Shown: positions 7,769-16,884, counted from the stretch's first letter. The stretch is 45,300 nucleotides of DNA from Verrucomicrobiota bacterium (GCA_026398275.1 JAPLTF010000047.1:1-45300), one strand, 5' to 3'. Translations and numbers: made by a program. The notes: generated from the letters alone by a model not told the origin.

Positions 7769-9880
7769 ATGATCAAGATCTCCCTTTGTCTCCTCCGCAG
7801 TTTTGGCTTTTCGATGACCATGATTTTCTTGGGTCTGAGCTCTTGCGTGTGCAAGGGCAACCCGAATGCCGAAAATAGAGCCATCCTCACATTCCCGCCC
7901 CAGGGAGCGAAAACTTACAGCCCCGCACCGTCCCTGCGATGGAATCGCGTGGAAGGCGCAGAGGACTACCGGGTGCAGGTGGCGAAGGATGCGGCCTTCA
8001 GCGTTGACGTGCTGGATGATCGCACGCCCATCACACGTTTCGTGGCGCCAAAGGGGTTGGCACCGGGCAAGTATTTTTGGAGAGTTGCCGCGATCAAGGG
8101 CAAGCAGACAGGCGAGTTCTCCGAGGTCCTGACATTTACCGTATTAGAGCATGGGAAAATCTTCTCCGTGCCGGCCGATGCGGACTTGGCGACCATGCAG
8201 GGGATCGTTGCCAAGGCGGCGGCTGAATCTCCCGCGAAGGTGGTGTTTGCGGCTGGAGCGGAGTATCGCGTGGCTCCTGCGGGGCACCTCTTTGAACTGT
8301 CAAAAGTTTCCGATCTCGAAATCGACGGCAATGGCGCCTCGTTTGTGATCACGAATCCGACGGCTGGTTTCATCCAGTTGAATCAATGCGACCGGGTAAC
8401 CATTCGCAACGTGGTGATCGATTATGATCCTCTGCCGTTTTCGGTTGGAACCGTGCAAACGGTCGATCTGAAGGCTGGAACGTTTACACTGAAAGCCGAT
8501 CCGGGAATGGCGGAGTTCGACGCACCCTTCATGCTCAAAAGTTGGAGTTTTGGAATGCTTCTGGATTCCAAAACGCCCGGACGCATCAAAACCTCCTCCT
8601 ACCTGGTTCTGAGCCCAAGCACAAATCTCACCCGGAACGGTGACCTGGTCACCATTCCTTTCCCCGTCGAGACGAATCGCCTTGCGGCTTTCGCGCCCGG
8701 TGACAAATACGTGCAATTCGCGCGAAACAATACCCATGAACTGTTCGGCGGGGATCATTCCAACGAACTCGTGTTTCTCAATAACACAAGCTATGCCGCG
8801 CCAGCCGGCCACTATATTCTCCTCTATAGCAGCGATGCAAAGGTGCTGGGGTGCAAAGAACTCATTCGTCCCGGACGCTGGTTCGGCGGCAATGCCGATG
8901 GCGTGCATGTGCGGTCGAGCGAGATCGGGCCATGGGTGGAGGGATGCACATTCGAGGGCCTTGGCGATGACTCCGTGGCCATTTACAGCAAGGGCATTGT
9001 GATCCTGGAAAAAACCTCGGACACCACGCTTCGGCTGGACAATGGATTCTTCACCCTGCATCCCGGTTCATCCTTCCTGGTTTTCGATCCACAGGCAGGA
9101 GCCCCGGTCGCTGAGAATTTGATCGTCAAGAGTGTGACCGACGTGCCGGAGAGTGAGCGCTTCCCGGCGCACAAACTGGTCGAGTTTTCTCCCGGTTTTT
9201 CAGCGGACGTGGTCAGCGAGTTTACCAAAACGCCGGGAGTCAGCGCAGAAAATGGGATCAAGGATGGGTGGCGGCATTTCCAGGTCTTTGACCGCACGGC
9301 CCAGCACCACCAGTTCATCATCCGGCGCAATGTGATGAAGCAAATCCGGCGCTACGGATCGATCATCCGCGCAGAGGACGGCGCCGTGGAGGAGAATGAG
9401 TTTGTCCAAACTTCGAATTCCGCCATCACGCTGCAAAACGAGCCCTACTTTTGGAGGAATGGACTCCACAGCAAAAACATCCTCATCCAGAACAACACCA
9501 TCAGGGACTGCAACTTCATCAGCGAGTCGAAGAACACCGGTTCGATCAGCGTTCTCTTCCGACGCATTTCTTCGGATGACCAGGGCAAAAAATGGAAGGA
9601 CATCCTTTCGCAATGGCAGGCGCATCAAGACATCACCATCCGGAACAATACCATCAGCCAATGGCAGCAGCGCGCCATCTCGGTGCAGTCGGCCGGCAAG
9701 GTCGTGATCACGGGCAACCGGATCGAGAAGCCCCTCACGAACACCCTGGGCACCGACACGCAATATGGCATCTACCTTGAAAATGTCTCCGACGCTAAAG
9801 TGATGGGCAATACGGTGGAGCCCTCGCCTCTTTTAACAGAGGACATCAAAGAGGTAAGCTGCCAGCGGGTCCAACGGTAA
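7769..9880 (+). CDS. Beta-helix lipoprotein, putative polysaccharide-active
   Basis: The protein has 703 residues. The start at 7769 opens a lipoprotein signal (hydrophobic run ending in FLGLSSC, Cys at residue 26), so it should be anchored in an envelope membrane. Residues 35-125 form a fibronectin-III-like module (PSLRWNRVEGAEDYRVQVAK … GKYFWRVAAIKG). The rest is a right-handed parallel beta-helix with repeated 'LEIDGNGA', 'VTIRNVVIDY', 'ILIQNNTIRD', 'ITIRNNTI' and 'VVITGNRIE' turns, ending near residue 690. Such proteins are often polysaccharide lyases or hydrolases of the pectate-lyase fold, but no catalytic set can be assigned. It stands back to back, with no spacer, with the truncated minus-strand homologue, so the promoters must lie inside the opposite gene. 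Confidence 0.75.
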   Translation: MIKISLCLLRSFGFSMTMIFLGLSSCVCKGNPNAENRAILTFPPQGAKTYSPAPSLRWNRVEGAEDYRVQVAKDAAFSVDVLDDRTPITRFVAPKGLAPGKYFWRVAAIKGKQTGEFSEVLTFTVLEHGKIFSVPADADLATMQGIVAKAAAESPAKVVFAAGAEYRVAPAGHLFELSKVSDLEIDGNGASFVITNPTAGFIQLNQCDRVTIRNVVIDYDPLPFSVGTVQTVDLKAGTFTLKADPGMAEFDAPFMLKSWSFGMLLDSKTPGRIKTSSYLVLSPSTNLTRNGDLVTIPFPVETNRLAAFAPGDKYVQFARNNTHELFGGDHSNELVFLNNTSYAAPAGHYILLYSSDAKVLGCKELIRPGRWFGGNADGVHVRSSEIGPWVEGCTFEGLGDDSVAIYSKGIVILEKTSDTTLRLDNGFFTLHPGSSFLVFDPQAGAPVAENLIVKSVTDVPESERFPAHKLVEFSPGFSADVVSEFTKTPGVSAENGIKDGWRHFQVFDRTAQHHQFIIRRNVMKQIRRYGSIIRAEDGAVEENEFVQTSNSAITLQNEPYFWRNGLHSKNILIQNNTIRDCNFISESKNTGSISVLFRRISSDDQGKKWKDILSQWQAHQDITIRNNTISQWQQRAISVQSAGKVVITGNRIEKPLTNTLGTDTQYGIYLENVSDAKVMGNTVEPSPLLTEDIKEVSCQRVQR

Positions 9881-9886
9881 AGCTGT

Positions 9887-10108
9887 TTAAAAAATCATGT
9901 GGCCGGTGATTTGCGAGCGCCGGGGTTTGCAGGGGTGCGGCGGCAGTGAAGCGGCTGTGGGACACCACGCTTCCCGCTCATCATCCGTCATTGCGATGAA
10001 CGTTGCGTGGCCGACCACGCCGATTGGGCAGATGACACCCTCGCGGATGGCGCGGAGCATTCGGGATTCAGGAACGTTCAGCAGACGACTCAGTTCGCTC
10101 GTGCTCAC
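9887..10108 (-). CDS. Small helix-turn-helix protein, uncertain
   Basis: A 73-residue frame starts at GTG 10108 and begins MSTSELSRLLNVPESRMLRA. This reads like a MerR/excisionase-type helix-turn-helix (polar N-cap, S-E-L-S-R-L-L-N-V, then a recognition helix) followed by a wing-like hydrophobic stretch (VGHATFIAM). The last 25 residues are Pro/Arg-rich and may be out of family. No ATG or ribosome site is seen. It lies between two plus-strand genes inside the island; a regulator or excisionase role is possible but unproven. Confidence 0.35.
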   Translation of the reverse strand: MSTSELSRLLNVPESRMLRAIREGVICPIGVVGHATFIAMTDDEREAWCPTAASLPPHPCKPRRSQITGHMIF

Positions 10109-10360
10109 GAGTGTCCGTTCATAGCGGGAGCTTGGAAATTTGATAGCCAGGCCCTCATGTCCATGTCAACGCGCGCGGCCAGCGGAAACAAAATCATCAA
10201 GCTGGGCGTCGATAAGTTCCGCTATCTCAGGATCTGCGGGTGCGGGAGATGCCTCCGGCTTTCAAGCTGTATCGAGGGGGCTCGATGTCGGAAGTCTAAA
10301 CCGCCGGACGGAAGCCGAAGAAATATTGAAAACGTATCATGGCGTGATATATATTCAGTC

Positions 10361-11593
10361 ATGATTAAACGTCTCTTTACTCCGCTGCTTCAGGAATACC
10401 TGAAAACGTTTCCCGTGGTGGCGGTGGTCGGCTCCCGTCAGGTGGGGAAATCAACCTTGGTCAGGCAGCCAGAGGTGGGCGAGGGTCGCCGCTATGTCAC
10501 CCTGGATGATTTCGGGGCGCTCTCGGTGGCGCAGTCCGATCCCAAGAGCTTTTTGTCACTGGATGAGCCGCTGACGATTGACGAGGTCCAGATGGCTCCG
10601 GTGCTTCTGCGGGAAATCAAGCGGCTTGTGGACGAGGACCGTCGGTCGGGTCGGTTTTTGTTAACCGGATCTGCCGATTTGGATCACTGCGCGGACATCT
10701 CCTCCGTGCTGGCCGGACGGGTCGGCATCCTGCGGTTGCCGCCAATCACGATGGCCGAGGAACATCAGGCCGGAGGGTGGCAGGGGTGGCTCGCCGCCGC
10801 GAATGTCGGAGACTTGGACAAGGCGTTTGCGCGGCATAAGGCCAGCCCCTTCGGGATGGAGAGGATCCTCTCCGGCGGATATCCCGACAGCCTCCTGGCA
10901 CATTCTGGGCGGGCGCGCCGGCTGTGGATGGATTCCTTTCGCACGACCTACCTGGAGCGTGACCTGCGGCGGATTTCCGACATCGGCAACCTGGCGGAAT
11001 TTGCGCGCCTCATGCAATTGGGTGCGGCGGCAACAGGCGGCATTCTCAACCAGGCCAATATGGCCCGCGATGCGGGGATGAGTCCGGCCACTGCGGGCCG
11101 TCACCTATCGATTCTGGAGTCGAGTTTCCTCCTCACCCGCCTCCCGCCCTATTTCGCAAATATCGGCAAGCGCATGGTCAAGGCCCCTAAGCTTTTCTGG
11201 AACGACACCGGCCTCGCCGCGCACCTCTGCGGGATTTCCTCCCTCGACGCCTTGCGAGCCGACCCGCGCATGCTGGGCCGCCTGTTCGAAACCCTTGTGA
11301 TGATGGAGGTGCAGTCGCTCTTGCCGCTGGCCACCGAGACCGCCCAGCTTTTCCACGTGCGCACGCACGACGGACTGGAGGTCGATGGCCTCGTGGTGCT
11401 CGGGCAACGGCATCTGCTCTTTGAGATCAAAGCCTCGCAAACAGTCACGGCAACCGACGCCGCCCCGATCGAGCGTTGGATCGCGCTCAATCCCGGCCAT
11501 GGCCCTGGAATCGTTCTTCACGCCGGAAAGGACTATCTGCCGCTCTCAAAAAATGTCCGGGCTATTCCGGTAACAGCGCTCTTCTGCAGGTGA
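10361..11593 (+). CDS. AAA ATPase with DUF4143 domain
   Basis: This is a 410-residue protein of the AAA_14/DUF4143 family. The P-loop is GSRQVGKST near residue 26, Walker B is LTIDEVQ near 70, and a sensor-1-like LLTGSAD lies near 105. The C-terminal half has the DUF4143 pattern: a helical segment around MARDAGMSPATAGRHLSILE near 235, LFETLVMMEV near 310, then a restriction-endonuclease-like fold with VDGLVVL…HLLFEIKAS near 350, resembling a nuclease D…ExK core. The ATG at 10361 is chosen because the P-loop then lies at the normal distance from the N-terminus. The role of these widespread accessory ATPases is unknown. A 54-bp gap separates it from the convergent nuclease gene. Confidence 0.85.
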   Translation: MIKRLFTPLLQEYLKTFPVVAVVGSRQVGKSTLVRQPEVGEGRRYVTLDDFGALSVAQSDPKSFLSLDEPLTIDEVQMAPVLLREIKRLVDEDRRSGRFLLTGSADLDHCADISSVLAGRVGILRLPPITMAEEHQAGGWQGWLAAANVGDLDKAFARHKASPFGMERILSGGYPDSLLAHSGRARRLWMDSFRTTYLERDLRRISDIGNLAEFARLMQLGAAATGGILNQANMARDAGMSPATAGRHLSILESSFLLTRLPPYFANIGKRMVKAPKLFWNDTGLAAHLCGISSLDALRADPRMLGRLFETLVMMEVQSLLPLATETAQLFHVRTHDGLEVDGLVVLGQRHLLFEIKASQTVTATDAAPIERWIALNPGHGPGIVLHAGKDYLPLSKNVRAIPVTALFCR

Positions 11594-11647
11594 ACCGCGG
11601 GCGGGTCCTCAGGAAATCTGTGATAGTAATAGAAATTCCTGCCGCTT

Positions 11648-11923
11648 TCAGCAAACCTTCTTCCACTTTTTTGCGAGAGCGATCTTCTGTGCCCGGTTCA
11701 GGGATTTCACGAAGTATTCCGAGCGGGATGCAGACGATCTGCTTTCCGCAGTCGTGAATGCGACCAGCTTGGCGGGGCGATGAGCCCGGACATACGCGGA
11801 TCCCTTACCGGCATTGTGGACCTTCATGCGTTTTTTAACGTCGGTCGTGATCCCGGTGTAGAGGCATCCATTAGAGCACCGGAGCATGTAAACGAACCAC
11901 GGCTTGGGGAGTGCCTTGGGCAT
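11648..11923 (-). CDS. GIY-YIG nuclease domain protein
   Basis: This is a small single-domain GIY-YIG protein of about 91 residues. The strand VYMLRCSNGCLYTGITTD carries the 'GIY…YIG' equivalents (VYM…YTG). It is followed by KKRMKVHNAG with the catalytic-type Arg, and by SRSEYFVKSLNRAQKIALA, where the Glu usually bears the metal. It belongs to the YhbQ/UPF0213-like group, for which DNA-cleaving or repair roles are suggested. The ATG at 11923 lies 11 bp after the stop of the Gre-like gene; an upstream TTG would make the genes overlap. The two probably share a transcript. Confidence 0.8.
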   Translation of the reverse strand: MPKALPKPWFVYMLRCSNGCLYTGITTDVKKRMKVHNAGKGSAYVRAHRPAKLVAFTTAESRSSASRSEYFVKSLNRAQKIALAKKWKKVC

Positions 11924-11933
11924 GTGGTGGGAA

Positions 11934-12395
11934 CTATACCGCCCAGACAATTTTGGCGGCCGGAGCAGATGTTCGGTCGCCGACGCGAGATCCGATCAGT
12001 TGTGAACCCAGCGGGGACTCTGGAGTGATCACCGTCACTGCTGTCCCTTCATGCCGGACCTCGGTTCCCCCGCCGGAGGGTGCGAGAAAAAACCATTCCC
12101 TCGCGCCGGGGAACTCGACTTCGACCAACGCCCCGAGATCTATGGGATCGTCCCCGGCGAACGTGCGCAGGGGCATTTTCTCGATTTCTGCAATGGCCTC
12201 GGCGGCGGCGAGAGCCTGCCTTGCCAGACCGTCGGCCAGGTAGTTTTCCTCAATGGAGAGGGTGTCGTATTTGCCCTCGGCCTTGCTCTCGGCATCGTTG
12301 CCGCCGTCCCGCGTGGTCTTTGAGACGCGGCTGCGGGATTCGAATTCCTCCCGAAGCCGGTCAAGAATGCTCGCGACGATTTCCGATTTATTCAT
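11934..12395 (-). CDS. GreA/GreB-like C-terminal-domain protein
   Basis: A 153-residue protein. The N-terminal 70 residues are helical and charged, including EGKYDTLSIEENYLADGLA. Residues 85-150 match the FKBP-like C-terminal domain of transcript cleavage factors GreA/GreB (FFLAPSGGG…VITPESPLGSQLIGSRVGD, where 'ESPLGxxLxGxxxGD' is the family signature). True Gre factors have a long acidic-tipped coiled coil entering the RNA polymerase secondary channel. Here that part is short and not clearly a hairpin, so this is more likely a Gre-related regulator than a cleavage factor. It is followed 11 bp on by the GIY-YIG gene. Confidence 0.75.
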   Translation of the reverse strand: MNKSEIVASILDRLREEFESRSRVSKTTRDGGNDAESKAEGKYDTLSIEENYLADGLARQALAAAEAIAEIEKMPLRTFAGDDPIDLGALVEVEFPGAREWFFLAPSGGGTEVRHEGTAVTVITPESPLGSQLIGSRVGDRTSAPAAKIVWAV

Positions 12396-12494
12396 GTGCC
12401 GCAGAGGCTATGGCATCCAACGGGTCCAGATCCGCGGCACCGGCTCCGGTCTTCGGAACAGGCTTCGCAGAAATGCAAGGGGAGCTTTCACGGA

Positions 12495-12743
12495 TCAGTC
12501 GTGACTACAGGCGGGCGATCCGCCGGGGAAGACGAGACCGTCGCGGAGCTGCACTTTGTCCCGCTCGCCGAGGAATGCCAGGAGTTCCGGCAGGGACATG
12601 TTCTCCGCCGAGCAGGTGAAGAACCGTGCGCCGGTCCCGAATTCGTGCGTCACGATGTCTGTGAGCGTCGCGGTCGCGATGCCCTCCGGGTATTTGGAGA
12701 CGAGTTCGATGATTTCATGCCCGTGGATCTGTTCGGTGGTCAT
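12495..12743 (-). CDS. YecH-family (DUF2492) small metal-binding-like protein
   Basis: This is an 82-residue protein. The opening IHGHEIIELV and the core FGTGARFFTCSAENMSLPEL correspond to the two conserved parts of the YecH/DUF2492 family, whose His and Cys are thought to bind metal: HGHE near residue 7 and FxTCSA near 43. The biological role is unknown. The start follows the stop of the degenerate gene upstream by 4 bp, so it may be read from the old integrase/AbiEii promoter. A cytoplasmic location is implied by the absence of a signal. Confidence 0.7.
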   Translation of the reverse strand: MTTEQIHGHEIIELVSKYPEGIATATLTDIVTHEFGTGARFFTCSAENMSLPELLAFLGERDKVQLRDGLVFPGGSPACSHD

Positions 12744-12747
12744 GGTG

Positions 12748-12999
12748 TCAGTCTACCGCCCGTCCGGCGGCTCGGGACAGAACGAAAATGCCCGGGCGGT
12801 GAAAAGAATGCGCCCATCGCGCTTGGACATCCCGGCAGATTGCTTTGCCGAACGTTCCGAGGTCAAAGGGAAGCTGATCTGGGATGCGGTCGCGGGATGC
12901 TTTTTCGGCGGGGCGGTGGTATTCCGCATGCAGAATGGTTGCTTTCTCCCAAAATGTCCTCTCGGCCGAAAGCCCCTTGACCAGGCAGGCCGGTTCCTG
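12748..12999 (-). pseudogene. AbiEii-type nucleotidyltransferase fragment
   Basis: Fused in frame to the integrase remnant is the text EPACLVKGLSAERTFWEKAT followed by ILHAEYHRP. This matches the conserved LxxERTFWEK(A/L)xxLHxExHRP segment of the AbiEii/DUF1814 nucleotidyltransferase family, the toxin part of AbiE abortive-infection systems. Both the N-terminal catalytic half and a recognisable C-terminus are missing; beyond EYHRP the frame looks shifted. It records a former AbiE-like defence gene in the island. Confidence 0.65.
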
Positions 13000-13428
13000 A
13001 AAGCCCTCGACCTTTTCCTCATAGCTCTTCCAGGTCCCGGGGGAAACGCTCAGCCGCCGGGTGCCCAGCCACCCCATCAAAAACTCGCCGACCCCCACCG
13101 AGGCCATGGCGCGGGATCCCGTGGATTCCATGAGCCGGTCCAGGCACTTGCGGGCGTCCGTGGAGGAGAACCTCCCGGACATGGCTTTCTGGGCGGCGTC
13201 GATAAACGTCTCCAAGATCAGCCCGCTCGTGGGGACTGCGGTCTCGCCCCGTTTTTCCCTCGCCAGCCGCAGCTTGGTGGCGAGTCTCTGGAAGCGTTCG
13301 GCCACTGCCACGGCCTGTTCCCGGTTGCGGGTCTTCGTGCTCCGGTGGCGCTGCCGGCCGGTCTCGTCGGAAAAAACCGCTACCCAGTAGGGGGACTTGC
13401 CGCTAGAATGCAGCTAGACGCTGGCCAT
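13000..13428 (-). pseudogene. Tyrosine integrase remnant with stop at codon 5
   Basis: Reading leftward from ATG 13428 gives M-A-S-V-stop, then LHSSGKSPYWVAVFSDETGR and RHRSTKT, the usual start of phage-type integrases. Next comes a helical core-binding domain ending VGEFLMGWLGTRRLSVSPGT with WKSYEEKVEGF. The TAG at 13416-13414 blocks translation from the natural start; a GTG at 13311 could make a fragment. After residue 104 counted from that GTG, the catalytic domain (R…HxxR…Y) is absent and AbiEii text follows. The position 113 bp from the distal attachment repeat makes it the likely enzyme that inserted the island. It is inactive as read. Confidence 0.75.
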
Positions 13429-13540
13429 GGGAAGAATTAGGTCCTAATATATACTCCTAATAACGCCCACGGCAAACAAAAACAACCAGTGTTAATTATC
13501 AACAATTTACATAATTTGAGAACGCGGGAATAGAATCGCT

Positions 13541-13566
13541 AGTTCGAGTCTCGTCACCCGCTCTCC
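13541..13566 (+). repeat. Right attachment repeat (attR core)
   Basis: This is a 26-bp perfect duplicate of 260-285 (tRNA-Gly T-stem/loop, 3' acceptor strand, discriminator and four more bases). The upstream sequence (AGAATCGCT) cannot complete a tRNA, so this is an attachment scar, not a second gene. It ends 18 bp before the ATG of the polysaccharide-synthase gene. Confidence 0.85.
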
Positions 13567-13584
13567 GTTCCGGTTTTTCGGAAA

Positions 13585-16500
13585 ATGCCAAAGAACAGTT
13601 TTATCTTCCACGACGTCCGGGGATCCCGCTGGCGGCGCTTCAAGTTTCTGGCCGGGCTGGGGGCATTTATTGGGATCACGGCGCTGGTCCTGTTTGTTCA
13701 GGCGTTGCTGGTATCGCCAAAATTCGACCAGCCGAATTCGCTGCAGAACCTGAAGAAGCAGATCAAGTCCTACGAGAAGCTGGCCCGTCCTGCCGCGCTG
13801 AGTGAAAGCGACAAGGCGCTCACCCGGCAGTTGGCCCGGGCGACGCCGCCGGTGGTGGGCCGCCTGTCCGGCACATCGGTGCTCAATCCGGGAATCCGGG
13901 CGGCCTTTTTCGCGGGATGGGACGAGGCGGCATTCCGCTCGCTGGCGCAGAATCATTCGCTGCTCACCCACGTTTGCCCGGAGTGGCTGTCCTTCACGAG
14001 TCCGGCGGAAGGGATCCAGGAGGATGAGGATGCGGGGCTCGACCGGATCCCCGCGTCAAAGTCGTTCAAGCTCATGCCGGTGCTGTCGAACCTTGATGGC
14101 AGCAAGCGGATCCCGGAAGGAGTGGAGTTTCTTGCACAGGCCGGAGCGAAGGAGAGGGAGGCATTCGTCGAACAACTCGCCGGGCAGCTGCACAAGGTCA
14201 AGGCTGCCGGGGTCGTGGTGGACTGGGAGGAGATCGACCCGGGGCTGTGCGACGAGCTGACAGACTTGATGATTTCCGTTGCGGATGGCCTGCGCGCGCG
14301 CGGGCTCGAAACATGGCTTTGCGTGACGATGGATGCGGGATTCGGCGCCTACGATTTTGACCGCCTGGCCCCGCACGTGGACAGGTTTGTCGCCTTTCTT
14401 CACGACGAGAACGGAGAGGGGGACACGGCCGGCCCCCTGGCCTCGCAGGATTGGTTTGACGGTTGGATGAAGGTCCTCAGCCGCTGCGCCTCACCGGAAA
14501 AATGGATCGCGTCGCTGGGCAGCTACGGATGCGATTGGGAGGAGGGCTCCTCCTCGGGGGAGCAGATCTCGTTTGCGGATGCCATGAGCCGCGCCGGCAA
14601 TGCCGGAGCCTCCGGAATCAAAACCGCCGACCCCACATACAATGGAAGCTTCTCCTACTACTACGAAGGCAAGGGCCATGACGTCTGGTTTCTTGACGCC
14701 GCGTCATTCGCCAACCAGCTGGGCGCGGTCAGGGATTATGGTTTCGGCGGGGTGATGGTGAACCGGCTGGGGGTCGAGGACCCCTCGGTTTGGAGCATCA
14801 TCGGGGCCGAAATGGAAGGCAAACCGTTCAAGCCCGGGCAGCTGATCCCGGGCGGGAATGCGATCACCTCCATTGGCACTGGGGAAATCGTCAGCCTGGA
14901 CCCCACCGCGGCAAACGGCCGGCGCACGTTCACCGCGGAATCGAACGGCCAGCTGTCCTGCAAATACGACGTCCTCCCCTCCTACCCCACCCTCTTCCGG
15001 ATCGGCTCCAGCCAGGAGGATGCGGTGGCGCTGACATTTGATGACGGCCCGGATCCGGAGTGGACGCCCGCGATTCTGGACATCCTCAAAGAACACGGGG
15101 TCAAGGCCACGTTTTTTGTCGTTGGCAGCGAGGCGGAACGCCACCCCGAACTCATCCAGAGGATCATTGAGGAAGGCCATGAAATCGGGAACCACACGTT
15201 CACGCATCCCAACCTGGCGGAGGCGCCCTCGGCGCTCATCAGGCTGGAGCTCAACGCCACCCAGCGACTGATCGAATCCCTGACCGGGCGATCCACCACG
15301 CTGTTCCGCCCGCCGTACAACGCCGACTCCCGCCCCTCGAATCTCCAGGAGCTCCTGCCGATCCAGATCGCCCAGTCGCTCGGCTACATGACAATCCTTG
15401 AAAATGTCGACCCGAGGGACTGGCAGAAGCCGGACAAAGCCGAGCTCCTCAATCGCGTGAAGACCGAACTCTCCCGCGGCAACATCCTCCTCCTCCACGA
15501 CGGCGGGGGCGACCGCAGCGCGACAGTGGCCGCGTTGCCGGCGATCCTCGACCACCTCAAGGAACGTGGAAACCGGGTGGTGCTGATCAGCGACCTGATC
15601 GCGCTCGACAAGGATCAGGTCATGCAACCGCTCACGGAGGAAAGGAAGTCGATCCACATGTTTGCGAGCGGTATCGGGTTTCATATTTACCACTCGCTGC
15701 AGGACATCCTTCATGCGTTTCTCGTCGTGGCCACGATCCTGGTTCTGATCCGGACGATCCTCGTCCTCATTCTGGCGCGGACCCACAAAAACCCGGCCAC
15801 GAGGGACGACTTCACTGCCCCGCCGGTGACAGTGCTGGTTCCCGCCTTCAACGAGGAAAAGGTGATCGCAAAGACGATCCAGTCCCTGCTCGCTTCGGAC
15901 TATGACGGAAAGCTGGAAATCCTTGTGATCGATGACGGTTCGACCGATGCCACCGCAGACGCCGTGCGGGCGATCCAGGATCCCCGCGTGCGCCTGATCA
16001 GCCAGAAGAACTCCGGCAAAGCGCACGCGCTTCAGCGGGGCGTCGAGGAATCCACGAGCGAATTTCTGGTCTTTGTGGATGCCGACACGCAGTTCGAGCA
16101 GGACGCCCTCCAGCAGCTGATCTCCGCCTGTCAGGATCCGAAAGTCGGCGCCGTCTCCGGCCATGCGCGGGTGGGAAATCTCAAAACGTTTCTGGCGAGG
16201 TGCCAGGACCTGGAATACGTCTGCGGCTTCAATCTGGACCGGCGGGCCTACGCCGCATGGAACTGCATCACCGTGGCTCCGGGCGCGATCAGCGTGATCC
16301 GGAAGTCGGCGATTCTGACCGCAGGAGGTTTCTCCTACGACACACTTGCGGAGGATACCGACCTGACGCTCGCCATCCACCGGGCCGGCTACCGCATCGA
16401 ATACCAACCGGACGCGGTGGCGCACACCGAGGCGCCCGAGACATTTTCGACGCTCGCCCGCCAGAGGTTTCGCTGGGCCTACGGCACGATGCAGTGCGCG

Positions 16501-16884
16501 TGGAAGCACCGCGACATCATCTTCAACCCGCGCTTCAAGGCGCTCGCGTGGTTCAGCCTGCCGGGCATCTGGTTTTTTCAGGTGATCCTCGTGGCGTTCT
16601 CGCCGTTCGTTGACCTCCTCTTTTTGCAGTCGATCTTGTTCGGCAACATGTGGGACATCCTCCCCTACTTCCTGGCCTTCCTGCTTTGCGACCTCCTGCT
16701 GTCCGTGGCAGCCGTGGCCATGGAGGGGCTGCCTCTCCGCTCCGCGCTCCTCATCATTCCCCAGCGGTTTGTCTACCGGCCGCTCCTGAGCTACGTGATC
16801 TGGAAGTCCCTTCTGCACGCCATGCGGGGCGCGTGGGTCGGCTGGGGAAAACTCCAGCGGACCGCCTCCGTCTCGATGCCATGA
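13585..16884 (+). CDS. GH18-like / NodB deacetylase / GT2 polysaccharide synthase fusion
   Basis: One 1099-residue membrane protein combines three activities. Residues 20-44 are a membrane anchor. Residues 95-420 form a GH18-like barrel with the DxE motif as VVVDWEEI (Asp213, Glu215). Residues 480-690 form a NodB-type deacetylase (TFDDGPD at 484-490, His537 and His541 in NHTFTHP, RPPY near 575). A second membrane segment lies at about 705-735. Residues 745-970 form a processive GT2 domain (DDGS at 783, DAD at 832, ED at 923, QRFRW at 960), followed by several membrane helices. The layout puts synthesis in the cytoplasm and hydrolase and deacetylase outside, paralleling PgaC plus PgaB of poly-N-acetylglucosamine systems in one chain. 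The product is inferred to be an amino-sugar polymer. The stop overlaps the GH26 start. Confidence 0.85.
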   Translation: MPKNSFIFHDVRGSRWRRFKFLAGLGAFIGITALVLFVQALLVSPKFDQPNSLQNLKKQIKSYEKLARPAALSESDKALTRQLARATPPVVGRLSGTSVLNPGIRAAFFAGWDEAAFRSLAQNHSLLTHVCPEWLSFTSPAEGIQEDEDAGLDRIPASKSFKLMPVLSNLDGSKRIPEGVEFLAQAGAKEREAFVEQLAGQLHKVKAAGVVVDWEEIDPGLCDELTDLMISVADGLRARGLETWLCVTMDAGFGAYDFDRLAPHVDRFVAFLHDENGEGDTAGPLASQDWFDGWMKVLSRCASPEKWIASLGSYGCDWEEGSSSGEQISFADAMSRAGNAGASGIKTADPTYNGSFSYYYEGKGHDVWFLDAASFANQLGAVRDYGFGGVMVNRLGVEDPSVWSIIGAEMEGKPFKPGQLIPGGNAITSIGTGEIVSLDPTAANGRRTFTAESNGQLSCKYDVLPSYPTLFRIGSSQEDAVALTFDDGPDPEWTPAILDILKEHGVKATFFVVGSEAERHPELIQRIIEEGHEIGNHTFTHPNLAEAPSALIRLELNATQRLIESLTGRSTTLFRPPYNADSRPSNLQELLPIQIAQSLGYMTILENVDPRDWQKPDKAELLNRVKTELSRGNILLLHDGGGDRSATVAALPAILDHLKERGNRVVLISDLIALDKDQVMQPLTEERKSIHMFASGIGFHIYHSLQDILHAFLVVATILVLIRTILVLILARTHKNPATRDDFTAPPVTVLVPAFNEEKVIAKTIQSLLASDYDGKLEILVIDDGSTDATADAVRAIQDPRVRLISQKNSGKAHALQRGVEESTSEFLVFVDADTQFEQDALQQLISACQDPKVGAVSGHARVGNLKTFLARCQDLEYVCGFNLDRRAYAAWNCITVAPGAISVIRKSAILTAGGFSYDTLAEDTDLTLAIHRAGYRIEYQPDAVAHTEAPETFSTLARQRFRWAYGTMQCAWKHRDIIFNPRFKALAWFSLPGIWFFQVILVAFSPFVDLLFLQSILFGNMWDILPYFLAFLLCDLLLSVAAVAMEGLPLRSALLIIPQRFVYRPLLSYVIWKSLLHAMRGAWVGWGKLQRTASVSMP

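Noticed and set aside
10166-10261. 31-codon minus-strand fragment ending DAQLDDFVSAGRAR
   Set aside because: Protein-like but with no start codon and a stop directly before it; too short to name, at most a remnant.
13536-13566. Possible second tRNA-Gly
   Set aside because: Only the T arm and 3' acceptor strand are present; no anticodon or D arm upstream, so it is an attachment scar.
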